From assembly GCF_000381545.1 (NCBI RefSeq), contig NZ_KB906695.1:1-64000 (forward strand): a DNA stretch of 64,000 bases. Reading direction: 5' to 3'. The position numbers and the translations under genes are program-made. The DNA is from Rhodonellum psychrophilum GCM71 = DSM 17998. GTDB lineage: Bacteria > Bacteroidota > Bacteroidia > Cytophagales > Cyclobacteriaceae. Under the pieces are notes generated by a model. The model had not been told where the DNA came from. It searched no databases and saw only the letters and a program-made list of their open reading frames with translations. The number at the start of each line of letters is the position of its first letter. Within the stretch, counting starts at the first letter, position 1. Of the stretch, positions 9,401 through 17,103 are shown piece by piece.

Positions 9401-10264
9401 ATGAGGCAGCTAAAGATTAGCAAACAGATTACCAACAGGGAGAGCCAATCCCTGGATAAATATTTACAGGAGATAGGCAAAGTGGATCTTCTTACGGCAG
9501 ATGAAGAGGTAGTTCTTGCAAAAAGAATAAGGGAAGGGGATCAACTCGCTCTTGAAAAGCTTACCAAAGCCAATTTAAGATTCGTAGTGTCTGTTGCCAA
9601 ACAATACCAAAACCAAGGACTTTCTTTGGGTGATTTGATCAACGAGGGTAATCTTGGTTTGATCAAAGCCGCGCAAAGATTTGACGAAACCCGTGGTTTC
9701 AAATTCATCTCCTATGCAGTTTGGTGGATTAGACAATCTATTCTTCAGGCCTTAGCTGAGCAGTCAAGAATAGTACGTCTTCCTTTGAACAGGGTAGGCT
9801 CTTTGAATAAAATCAGCAAAACTTTTAGTGAGCTTGAGCAAAAATTCGAGAGAGAACCCTCTCCTGAAGAACTTGCCGAGGTCTTGGAAGTTACCGCTGC
9901 TGAGGTTGTGGATACCATGAAAATCTCGGGTAGACACGTTTCTATGGATGCCCCATTCGTTCAAGGTGAAGAAAACAGTCTTTTGGATGTTTTGGAGAAT
10001 GATGGCGAAGAAAAACCGGATGATGGATTGATGAATGATTCCCTTAGGAAGGAAGTTCAAAGAGCCTTATCTACTTTGACCCAAAGAGAGGCGGATGTAA
10101 TCACCCTTTATTTTGGTTTGAATGGAGAGCATTCCATGACACTCGAAGAAATCGGTGAAAAATTCAATCTTACAAGGGAACGAGTAAGGCAGATCAAAGA
10201 AAAGGCTATCAGGAGGTTAAGACATACTTCAAGAAGTAAAACTTTAAAGCCATATTTAGGATAA
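9401..10264 (+). CDS. rpoD: Primary RNA polymerase sigma factor (RpoD/SigA type)
   Basis: 287 aa sigma-70 family housekeeping factor. Regions 1.2 ([20 protein letters not shown]), 2 ([20 protein letters not shown] and [20 protein letters not shown]), 3 and 4 ([20 protein letters not shown]) are present. It lacks the N-terminal region 1.1, as is normal for Bacteroidota. That short form, recognising TTTG/TAnnTTTG promoters, supports the taxonomic call. A terminator follows at once. Confidence 0.96.
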   Translation: MRQLKISKQITNRESQSLDKYLQEIGKVDLLTADEEVVLAKRIREGDQLALEKLTKANLRFVVSVAKQYQNQGLSLGDLINEGNLGLIKAAQRFDETRGFKFISYAVWWIRQSILQALAEQSRIVRLPLNRVGSLNKISKTFSELEQKFEREPSPEELAEVLEVTAAEVVDTMKISGRHVSMDAPFVQGEENSLLDVLENDGEEKPDDGLMNDSLRKEVQRALSTLTQREADVITLYFGLNGEHSMTLEEIGEKFNLTRERVRQIKEKAIRRLRHTSRSKTLKPYLG

Positions 10265-10284
10265 ACGTCCTTCATAAGGGTTAT

Positions 10285-10313
10285 GAAAAAAGGGGGATAT
10301 TCCCCCTTTTTTT
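10285..10313 (+). terminator. Terminator after rpoD
   Basis: AAAAAAGGGGG, loop ATAT, CCCCCTTTTTTT, 20 bases after the stop codon. Confidence 0.92.
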
Positions 10314-10372
10314 GTTATAAATCAGAACTAAAATATAACTTTAAATTTTAGGGAATTTTAACAACCATAAAC

Positions 10373-10403
10373 TTTGTTGTAAACTTTAATTTCTTAAAAT
10401 TTG
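10373..10403 (+). promoter_or_regulatory. Probable promoter of trxB
   Basis: TTTG at 10373-10376 and AAAATTTG at 10396-10403 are separated by exactly 19 bases. Only the first base of TAnnTTTG is off. It lies 22 bases before the trxB ATG. Confidence 0.6.
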
Positions 10404-10425
10404 CCCACCCAAAAATTCAATTGAA

Positions 10426-11370
10426 ATGTCCCCTGAAATAGAAAAAGTAAAGGTTTTAATTATCGGATCTGGTCCGGCTGGTTATACAGCCGCAATTTAT
10501 GCTGCAAGGGCAGGACTGAATCCAGTTTTATACACTGGCCCACAGCCCGGAGGTCAATTGACCATCACCAACGATGTGGAAAATTATCCCGGGTACCCAA
10601 ATGGTGTGATGGGCCCCCAAATGATGGAAGATTTTAGGTCGCAGGCCGAAAGATTCGATACAAGGGTTAGATATGGTATGGTTACCAAAGTTGATTTTTC
10701 AGAAAGGCCTTTTCAGGTCATTGTTGATGAACAAATAGAGATCCAGGCCGAAACCGTTATCATTTCTACCGGAGCATCCGCAAAATGGTTGGGACTGGAA
10801 AGTGAAACAAGGCTCAATGGAAAAGGGGTTTCAGCTTGTGCTGTATGTGATGGGTTTTTCTTCAAAGGTCAGGAAGTAGCCATTGTTGGTGCAGGAGATA
10901 CCGCATGCGAAGAAGCCACCTATCTTGCCAATATTTGCAGCAAGGTATATATGCTGATCAGGCGCAGTGAAATGAGGGCTTCTCAAATCATGCAAAAAAG
11001 AGTGTTGAAAAATCCGAAAATCGTTGTTCTTTGGAATACCGAAACTGAGGAGATTTTGGGTGAAGAGGAAGTTGAGGGAGTGCGCATTGTCAATACGGTT
11101 ACGAATGAGAAACAGGATCTAAAAGTATCAGGTTTTTTTGTGGCCATTGGACATGAGCCCAACACTGCGGTTTTCAAGGATTTCATCACGATGGATGAAT
11201 CTGGATATATCAAAACAATCCCTGGAAGCACCAAAACAAATATTGAGGGTGTTTTTGCTTGTGGTGATGCCCAAGATCACATTTACCGTCAAGCTGTAAC
11301 CGCAGCAGGAACCGGCTGTATGGCTGCTCTTGATTCTGAAAGATATCTTGCAGAAATCGAAATGGCTTAA
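10426..11370 (+). CDS. trxB: Thioredoxin-disulfide reductase
   Basis: Cytoplasmic FAD/NADPH enzyme that reduces thioredoxin. 314 aa, standard length. The FAD Rossmann motif is GSGPAGYTAA (14-23), the redox centre CAVC lies near 138-141, the NADPH motif is GAGDTACEEA, and the C-terminal FAD motif is GVFACGDAQDHIYRQAVTAA. It is 9 bases upstream of an M23 peptidase gene and shares a region with bshB1, so two thiol-redox genes lie close together; cotranscription is likely but not shown. Confidence 0.97.
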   Translation: MSPEIEKVKVLIIGSGPAGYTAAIYAARAGLNPVLYTGPQPGGQLTITNDVENYPGYPNGVMGPQMMEDFRSQAERFDTRVRYGMVTKVDFSERPFQVIVDEQIEIQAETVIISTGASAKWLGLESETRLNGKGVSACAVCDGFFFKGQEVAIVGAGDTACEEATYLANICSKVYMLIRRSEMRASQIMQKRVLKNPKIVVLWNTETEEILGEEEVEGVRIVNTVTNEKQDLKVSGFFVAIGHEPNTAVFKDFITMDESGYIKTIPGSTKTNIEGVFACGDAQDHIYRQAVTAAGTGCMAALDSERYLAEIEMA

Positions 11371-11379
11371 TATTTTCAG

Positions 11380-12423
11380 ATGAGTTTAAAAATTATCCGC
11401 ATTTTAATGGTTTTATTTTTGAGCATTGGTTCGTTTTCGAGCCATGCTCAAAATTTTCCCAAGATCATCAAAAAGCCAAAAACACAAAGTTCATCCACAA
11501 ATAATCCCTTAAAAAGAGACATTAGACTTTTTGATTCCCAAAAATATTTACAGAACCTTACTCGACAAACAGATTCCTTGCTTTATAAGGATTATGTGGA
11601 TTTGAGAAAGAGGATGAGCATCGTCGCTGAAGACACTTTGTCCTTGGTTTGGGCGCCCACAAACCAACTCGTGCAGGTTTCTGAACAAGTATTGATTGAC
11701 AGCATTTGGGTTACCGCTTTCGAGTATTACTCCTCTTGGGATAGTAAAAAAATAAATATCTACGATTTCAATCCTAAAGATTTTAAAGATACTGTCAACA
11801 TCAAATTGTATGACCAGTTTTTTGGAGCAAATTGGAACCTGCCTTTGGAAAGCACAAAGATTACCTCTGAATTTGGATTCAGAAGGTACAGATGGCACCA
11901 TGGAACCGATCTAAAACTGAACACTGGTGACCCAATTTTCAGCACTTTTGATGGGATTGTCAGGATCAAATCCTATGACAGGAATGGATATGGCTATTAT
12001 GTGGTAGTAAGGCATAAAAATGGTTTGGAAACACTTTATGGCCATATGTCAAAGATTTTAGTGGAGATAGGCCAAGAGGTCAAATCTGGAGAAATTTTGG
12101 GCCTTGGTGGCAGTACGGGTCGAAGCTCCGGTCCCCATCTCCATTATGAAATTCGTTTTCAGGGTTTATCCATCAACCCTACCGAAGTTTTCGATTTCAA
12201 TGGAGGAAGAATCAAGTCCGAGCTTTACAGCATAACCGCCTCAAGTTTCGATCATGTCATAAAACCGAATACGCAAGAGGCTGTATACCACCGTGTGAAA
12301 AGCGGCGAGAATCTGAGCTTGATTGCCAAGAAATATGGCGTTAGGGTCAGTACCTTGACAAGCATGAATAACATAACCACAAGAAGTGTTTTGAGGGTTG
12401 GTCAAAGAATAAAAGTAAGGTAG
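11380..12423 (+). CDS. M23 family metallopeptidase with LysM domain
   Basis: Secreted or periplasmic murein endopeptidase, 347 aa. It has a signal peptide (about 1-24, ending SSHAQ) and a middle region without recognised domain. The peptidase M23/LytM core starts near 165, with zinc ligands in HHGTDL (near 172-176) and HLHYE. A C-terminal LysM repeat (HRVKSGENLSLIAKKYGV to VGQRIKV) binds peptidoglycan. All metal ligands are present, so it should be active, unlike EnvC/NlpD-type activators. It probably cotranscribes with trxB (9-base gap). Confidence 0.93.
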   Translation: MSLKIIRILMVLFLSIGSFSSHAQNFPKIIKKPKTQSSSTNNPLKRDIRLFDSQKYLQNLTRQTDSLLYKDYVDLRKRMSIVAEDTLSLVWAPTNQLVQVSEQVLIDSIWVTAFEYYSSWDSKKINIYDFNPKDFKDTVNIKLYDQFFGANWNLPLESTKITSEFGFRRYRWHHGTDLKLNTGDPIFSTFDGIVRIKSYDRNGYGYYVVVRHKNGLETLYGHMSKILVEIGQEVKSGEILGLGGSTGRSSGPHLHYEIRFQGLSINPTEVFDFNGGRIKSELYSITASSFDHVIKPNTQEAVYHRVKSGENLSLIAKKYGVRVSTLTSMNNITTRSVLRVGQRIKVR

Positions 12424-12478
12424 CATCATGGTACCAGGATTTTTTGTGGTATTCACCAAAAGTATTGAATGATAATAT

Positions 12479-13195
12479 ATGAAACTTGATATTCTAGTTG
12501 TTGCAGCCCATCCAGACGATGCGGAGCTCGGTTGTTCTGGAACCATTGCTGCCCATGTTGCCAAAGGCTATAAAGTTGGTATTTTGGATCTAACCAAAGG
12601 AGAACTTGGCACTCGGGGAACTCCTGAAATCCGAATATTGGAATCTGATATGGCAGCAACCATCTTAGGGCTTTCCGCAAGGGAAAATTTGGCTTTTCAA
12701 GATGTTTTTTTCAATGATGATGCTGCCCATCAACTTGAAATCATTAAGGCAATTAGAAAGTATCAACCCGAAATAGTGCTGGCAAATGCAGTATCCGATA
12801 GACATCCAGACCATGGAAAAGGAAGTGTATTGACTTCCAATGCATGTTTTATGAGTGGCTTGAGAAAAATAGAAACAACGCATGATGGCCAATTTCAACC
12901 TGCTTGGAGACCGAAATTCGTTTACCACTACATTCAAAACAATTACATCAAACCTGATTTCGTATTCGATATCACTCCTTTTTGGGAAAAAAAGGTGGAA
13001 AGTATAGTGGCTTTCAAATCCCAATTCTTTGATCCAAGCAATGCCGAACCAGCGAGTTTTATTTCCTCACCGGATTTTCTGGATTTCATTGAGGCACGAG
13101 CCAGGGAATTTGGACACAGCATCAACGTCAAATTCGGGGAAGGTTTTACAGTCGAAAAAATGATCGGGGTCGACAATCTTTTCGATCTAAAATAA
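12479..13195 (+). CDS. bshB1: Bacillithiol biosynthesis deacetylase BshB1
   Basis: Zinc-dependent PIG-L/LmbE-family deacetylase that removes acetate from GlcNAc-malate to give GlcN-malate, the second step of bacillithiol synthesis. 238 aa. The metal-binding motif AAHPDDAELG is at 9-18 and a second signature (SDRHPDHGKGS) lies near 106-116. KGELGTRGTPEIR is typical of BshB1 as opposed to other LmbE proteins. bshA and bshC are not in the window. It converges with pdxH. Confidence 0.93.
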   Translation: MKLDILVVAAHPDDAELGCSGTIAAHVAKGYKVGILDLTKGELGTRGTPEIRILESDMAATILGLSARENLAFQDVFFNDDAAHQLEIIKAIRKYQPEIVLANAVSDRHPDHGKGSVLTSNACFMSGLRKIETTHDGQFQPAWRPKFVYHYIQNNYIKPDFVFDITPFWEKKVESIVAFKSQFFDPSNAEPASFISSPDFLDFIEARAREFGHSINVKFGEGFTVEKMIGVDNLFDLK

Positions 13196-13220
13196 ACTTA
13201 ATTGCAATCCTTGGGAGAAA

Positions 13221-13856
13221 TCAAGGCGCTAACCTTTTTTTCTCCCAATGGCCATTCGCTGTTTGGGTATACAGGATGCGATCATGTAACCTGCTTGGCC
13301 TTCCTTGCCAGAACTCTACTTCACTGACATCGATTCTAAATCCACCCCAATGCATTGGCCTTTTGATCGTATCAGGATCAAATTTTTCCCTTAGAGCCAC
13401 ATCCCTTTTTTCAAGAAATTCACGATCCTCGATCGCCTCGCTTTGAGGAGAAACCCATGCCCCGATTTGGCTTGAAAAGGGCCTTGAAAAAAAATATTCA
13501 TCAGATTCTTCTCCTTTGATTTTCGACACTTTGCCCATTATTCGCACTTGTCTTTCCAGCTCGGCCCAAAAAAAAGTGACAGATACGTAGGGATTTTTTT
13601 CCAATTCAATACCTTTGGTACTTGAGTAATTGGTAAAAAAAACCAATCCTGAATCTACCCCTTTTAACAAGACTATTCTGGAGTTTGGACGGCCATCCTC
13701 TTTGACCGTTGCCAAATTCATTGCATTGACTTCCAGTACCTTTGCCTGAATAGCCTCATTCAGCCATATTTTGAACTGTTCGATGGGTGAGGGCAATACA
13801 TCATTTAAATCCAATGATTTAAGTGAATAATCAATCCGAATATCTGATATTTTCAT
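13221..13856 (-). CDS. pdxH: Pyridoxamine 5'-phosphate oxidase
   Basis: FMN enzyme that oxidises pyridoxine and pyridoxamine phosphate to pyridoxal 5'-phosphate. 211 aa, standard length. The family is shown by NLATVKEDGRPNSRIVLLKG, VFFTNYSSTKG, SRPFSSQIGAWVSPQSE and the C-terminal WQGRPSRLHDRI ending KKRLAP. It is a single minus-strand gene convergent with bshB1 and divergent from yqgE. A possible stem, TTGGGAGAAA (13211-13220) with TTTCTCCCAA (13239-13248), overlaps its stop codon. Confidence 0.97.
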   Translation of the reverse strand: MKISDIRIDYSLKSLDLNDVLPSPIEQFKIWLNEAIQAKVLEVNAMNLATVKEDGRPNSRIVLLKGVDSGLVFFTNYSSTKGIELEKNPYVSVTFFWAELERQVRIMGKVSKIKGEESDEYFFSRPFSSQIGAWVSPQSEAIEDREFLEKRDVALREKFDPDTIKRPMHWGGFRIDVSEVEFWQGRPSRLHDRILYTQTANGHWEKKRLAP

Positions 13857-13948
13857 TTTTTATAAAATTTGTATTTAAAATTACTATTCTTATTGCAATT
13901 AAAAAATTTAGATTTAAATTAAACTTCAGTAAAAAAGATGGATTTTTT

Positions 13949-14518
13949 ATGAAAGAGAATTCTAAAACAGTACCTCAACCAGGGCATCTTTTAATTTCAG
14001 AACCTTTTTTACAAGATGAGAATTTTGTAAGATCTGTTGTATTGATTTGTGAAAACAATGAAAGTGGAGCATTTGGATTGGTACTCAACAAAGTTTCCAT
14101 TTTGAAGCTGAACGAACTGATTGATGAGCTTGACTTTTTAAATACAGAGGTTTATGTTGGAGGCCCCGTAGAACAAAACACACTTCATTTTATTTATTCT
14201 GGGCAAAAACTTCTAGACGGAAGTGTCAGTCTTGGCGAGAATATGTGGTGGGGTGGAAGTTTTGAGCAACTTATTCTCAAACTCAACGCTTCGGAAATAG
14301 ACCTGGAGGATATTCGATTTTTCATTGGATATTCAGGATGGTCAGTAGGACAGCTGGAAAGTGAATTGGAGGAAAAAACTTGGATAGTTTGTGAAAAATC
14401 AGAAACTGAAAGTATTTTTAAATCCTCTCCTGAAGAATTATGGCGCGTTATTTTAAAGAAAATGGGAGGAGAATATCAGGTTTTGGCAAATTATCCCATT
14501 GACCCAAGATTAAATTAA
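13949..14518 (+). CDS. YqgE/AlgH family protein
   Basis: 189 aa, small conserved cytoplasmic family of unknown biochemical role (UPF0301). Signature: PGHLLISEPFLQDENFVRSV, then LICENNESGAFGLVLNK, YVGGPVEQNTLHFIY and FIGYSGWSVGQLESELEE. I chose ATG 13949; the ORF extends upstream to 13823, but that part is hydrophobic low-complexity sequence overlapping the pdxH start. A DUF349 gene follows 55 bases later. Confidence 0.92.
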   Translation: MKENSKTVPQPGHLLISEPFLQDENFVRSVVLICENNESGAFGLVLNKVSILKLNELIDELDFLNTEVYVGGPVEQNTLHFIYSGQKLLDGSVSLGENMWWGGSFEQLILKLNASEIDLEDIRFFIGYSGWSVGQLESELEEKTWIVCEKSETESIFKSSPEELWRVILKKMGGEYQVLANYPIDPRLN

Positions 14519-14529
14519 ATCAAATTCGT

Positions 14530-14537
14530 TACTTTTG
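14530..14537 (+). promoter_or_regulatory. -7 element upstream of the DUF349 gene
   Basis: TACTTTTG matches TAnnTTTG exactly, 36 bases before the DUF349 start. No good -33 TTTG is present. Confidence 0.45.
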
Positions 14538-14573
14538 TTTTGATAGCTTTCTAAAAAGTTCTGATTTAAAATT

Positions 14574-16421
14574 ATGAATACAGATAAAGAAATGTCTGAA
14601 GAAGACAAGGTGACCCAAGCCATTGATGAAAATCAGGCCCATGGTATTGAAGTAACAGATGATGTTTCTACTCCATCCGAGGAAGAGAGTAGCCCAAATG
14701 AAGGGGGGGAAGAAGCGGTTGATTATTCACATTTTTCGAAAAGTGAACTGATACAGGCCATTAAAGAACTTGCAGTTTCGGAGAATATAGGAAAGGTTGA
14801 TTCCCAAATCAATGAAATCAAAACCAGTTTTGATGATTTTTTCAACAAGGAAAAAGAAGAGGCTCTTCAGGATTTTGTATCCAATGGAGGTGACGCCGCT
14901 GATTTTGAATATAAGCCAACCGATGAGGACAAAGATTTTTTAGCTGCCTACCATCAATTTAGGGAACGGAAAGCTTCCCATTATAAGGAGATGGAGAAAC
15001 AAAAGGAAAAAAATCTGTATGCCAAAAATAAAATCCTTGATACCTTAAGGGACTTGGTAGATGGGGAAGAAACCACCCATAGCATCACGACCATTAAAGA
15101 TATCCAAGAAGAATGGAAAAAGATCGGGCCAGTACCCAATGCACAAAACAGAAATCTCTGGGCATCTTTCAATGCTTTGATGGATCGGTTTTATGATAAC
15201 AGAAGTATTTATTTTGAGCTTAAAGAACTCGATCGGAAGAAAAACCTTGAATTAAAAACCGAAATCTGTGAAAAAGCGGAAGCGCTCGTCAATCACGAAG
15301 AATTGAGAGACGCAATCAAGACGCTAAACGATCTTCATGAGGAATACAAGCATGTAGGCCCTGTTCCAAGAGAAGAACAGGAAAATCTGTGGCAAAGATT
15401 CAAGGCAGCTTCAGATGCTATTTATGCAAAAAGAAAAGAGTTTTATGAGGGACAAAAGGAAGTGTTCAAAGACAACCTCAAGTTCAAGGAAACTTTAATT
15501 GAGAAATTAGAAGCCTATAAGGATTTTAACGGTGGCAAAATCAAGGATTGGAATGCCAAAACGAAAGAGGTATTAGCAGTACAGAAAGAGTGGGAAATCG
15601 CCGGATCTGTCCCAAAGGATATCGGAAAAGACGTTAATAAACGTTTCTGGGGTCTGTTCAAACAATTTTTCCATAACAAGAACCAATTCTTCAAAGAACT
15701 GGATGATATCCGATTGGTCAATAGGCAAAAAGCTGAGGAGCTGATTGAAAAAGCAGAATCCTTCAAAGACAGTGAGGATTGGCAGACCGCGGCCAATAAA
15801 TTGATAGCCCTCCAACAAGAATGGAGAAAATTGGGTCCAACACCAGAAAAAGTCAGAAATGATCTTTATACGCGCTTTAAAGCTGCCTGTGATGCGTTCT
15901 TTGAGAACAGAAGAAATGCAAATAAACAGGTGAATAGAGAATTTGAGCAAAACCTTGAAGAAAAAGAAGTTATCATCTCCAAAATAGCTGAAGAAGCCAA
16001 AGGTAAGACTGTATCCATTGAGAGTCTTGAAAAGATGATACTTGAGTTCAATACAATCGGCTTTGTGCCGAGGAAGAACATGAAGGAAGTCCTAGTCAAA
16101 TTCAATGAAGCCATAGATACTTATGTCAGTGCGATGGGAGTTGCGGGAATCGATAGGGAGGAATTTTTGTTCAGGTTAAATTTGAACAAGCTTCAGTCGG
16201 ATCCTAATAGCGACAGGGTGCTGAATAAAAAGGAGCATGGAATCAGGAAACAAATTTCTGATCTTGAAAATAATGTTACCCTTTGGAAAAATAATCTCGA
16301 GTTTTTTGCTTCCTCCAAGACAGCAGACAAGCTCAGAGATCAGTTTGATGAGAAAATTATTAAGGCTGAAACCGAAATTGAGAAGCTTAAGAAAAAGCTT
16401 TCCATTATTCGTGAATTTTAA
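14574..16421 (+). CDS. DUF349 repeat protein
   Basis: 615 aa, acidic, mostly helical cytoplasmic protein. After an acidic disordered N-terminus (1-50) come five tandem DUF349 repeats of about 70-75 residues. Each has a core EW/EY..IGPVP followed by a helix with (W/R)F..(A/F)...(F/Y): EEWKKIGPVPNAQNRNLW, EEYKHVGPVPREEQENLW, KEWEIAGSVPKDIGKDV, QEWRKLGPTPEKVRNDLY and a weaker fifth copy LEFNTIGFVPRKNMKEV. A C-terminal coiled coil ends the protein. Function is not established; the repeats resemble long helical scaffolds. An own promoter and a strong terminator suggest a single-gene unit. Confidence 0.9.
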   Translation: MNTDKEMSEEDKVTQAIDENQAHGIEVTDDVSTPSEEESSPNEGGEEAVDYSHFSKSELIQAIKELAVSENIGKVDSQINEIKTSFDDFFNKEKEEALQDFVSNGGDAADFEYKPTDEDKDFLAAYHQFRERKASHYKEMEKQKEKNLYAKNKILDTLRDLVDGEETTHSITTIKDIQEEWKKIGPVPNAQNRNLWASFNALMDRFYDNRSIYFELKELDRKKNLELKTEICEKAEALVNHEELRDAIKTLNDLHEEYKHVGPVPREEQENLWQRFKAASDAIYAKRKEFYEGQKEVFKDNLKFKETLIEKLEAYKDFNGGKIKDWNAKTKEVLAVQKEWEIAGSVPKDIGKDVNKRFWGLFKQFFHNKNQFFKELDDIRLVNRQKAEELIEKAESFKDSEDWQTAANKLIALQQEWRKLGPTPEKVRNDLYTRFKAACDAFFENRRNANKQVNREFEQNLEEKEVIISKIAEEAKGKTVSIESLEKMILEFNTIGFVPRKNMKEVLVKFNEAIDTYVSAMGVAGIDREEFLFRLNLNKLQSDPNSDRVLNKKEHGIRKQISDLENNVTLWKNNLEFFASSKTADKLRDQFDEKIIKAETEIEKLKKKLSIIREF

Positions 16422-16432
16422 AGTACTCAATT

Positions 16433-16468
16433 ATAGAGAGATAAATTTATCTCTCTATTTTTTTTCAA
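16433..16468 (+). terminator. Terminator after the DUF349 gene
   Basis: A perfect 26-base palindrome (ATAGAGAGATAAA / TTTATCTCTCTAT) starts 11 bases after the stop and runs straight into a tract of ten T. Confidence 0.88.
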
Positions 16469-16474
16469 AATCCC

Positions 16475-16505
16475 TTTGGCAGTTAATCTTAAGGTTCTAT
16501 ATTTG
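16475..16505 (+). promoter_or_regulatory. Consensus Bacteroidota promoter of tRNA-Thr
   Basis: TTTG (16475-16478), exactly 19 bases, then TATATTTG (16498-16505): a full match to the TTTG-N19-TAnnTTTG consensus. The tRNA starts 46 bases further on. It lies directly after the DUF349 terminator, so the tRNA has its own unit. Confidence 0.85.
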
Positions 16506-16551
16506 CATTGTCATAAGGGCAAACTCTGAGACAAAAACAAATTAAGAATAG

Positions 16552-16624
<73 letters not shown>

Positions 16625-16635
16625 CTTGATTATCA

Positions 16636-16670
16636 AACACTTAGGAAGAAATTCCTAAGTGTTTTTTTTT
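16636..16670 (+). terminator. Terminator after tRNA-Thr
   Basis: AACACTTAGGAA, loop GAAA, TTCCTAAGTGTT followed by nine T, starting 12 bases after the tRNA. Confidence 0.92.
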
Positions 16671-16765
16671 GTCCGACACTTTCCGCCAATTTTTAACTCA
16701 AAGTAAAATCTGATTATTTGGAGAATTCCAAGAATACAGATTTTGATCCGTTATCCCGATTGCTT

Positions 16766-16957
16766 TTATTTTCTGGAAAGCAAAGTAAAAGGAAGCATCA
16801 GCAGGGATCTGATAAAATCAAATGACAAATCAACCGCAAATCCCAAAAGTCTAAAGGGGATCAAAATCAGCCAAACCAATGGATATAGGACCAATGCAAT
16901 GATGGCAATGGGCCAACACAAAATCAAAAGGATAAACCAAAGAAGAAAACTCGTCAT
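16766..16957 (-). CDS. Small hydrophobic membrane protein
   Basis: 63 aa, almost entirely hydrophobic, with two probable membrane segments (FLLWFILLILCWPIAIIALV and a C-terminal part around FRLLGFAVDLSF). The pattern LLxLxxCWPxAxxALVLYPxVWLxLxPFR, ending MLPFTLLSRK, recalls a small conserved membrane protein seen in many bacteria; this is from memory of the family pattern, not a search. Function unknown. It stands alone between tRNA-Thr and the molybdoenzyme gene. Confidence 0.6.
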   Translation of the reverse strand: MTSFLLWFILLILCWPIAIIALVLYPLVWLILIPFRLLGFAVDLSFDFIRSLLMLPFTLLSRK

Positions 16958-17032
16958 AACAAGGCACGTTTTTCGATTAAATTTACAATTTCTGTTCCAA
17001 TAGCCAAAAACCCACTACAGGTACGCCATCGG

Positions 17033-17055
17033 TGGTACAGGTTTTTGTCCTGTAC
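17033..17055 (-). terminator. Hairpin downstream of the FdhF/YdeP gene
   Basis: Perfect 8-bp stem GGTACAGG/CCTGTACC with a 7-base loop, about 50 bases past the stop of the minus-strand oxidoreductase gene. It has no T-tail on that strand, so the terminator role is only likely. Confidence 0.4.
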
Positions 17056-17103
17056 CAAAACAGGTCAATTTATCGTCCATAAGCGGACATAATGGGGGCT
17101 TTT

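Noticed and set aside
13209..13248. Strong terminator between bshB1 and pdxH
   Set aside because: The 10-bp stem TTGGGAGAAA/TTTCTCCCAA overlaps the pdxH stop codon and is not followed by a T-run on either strand, so it was only mentioned in the pdxH entry.
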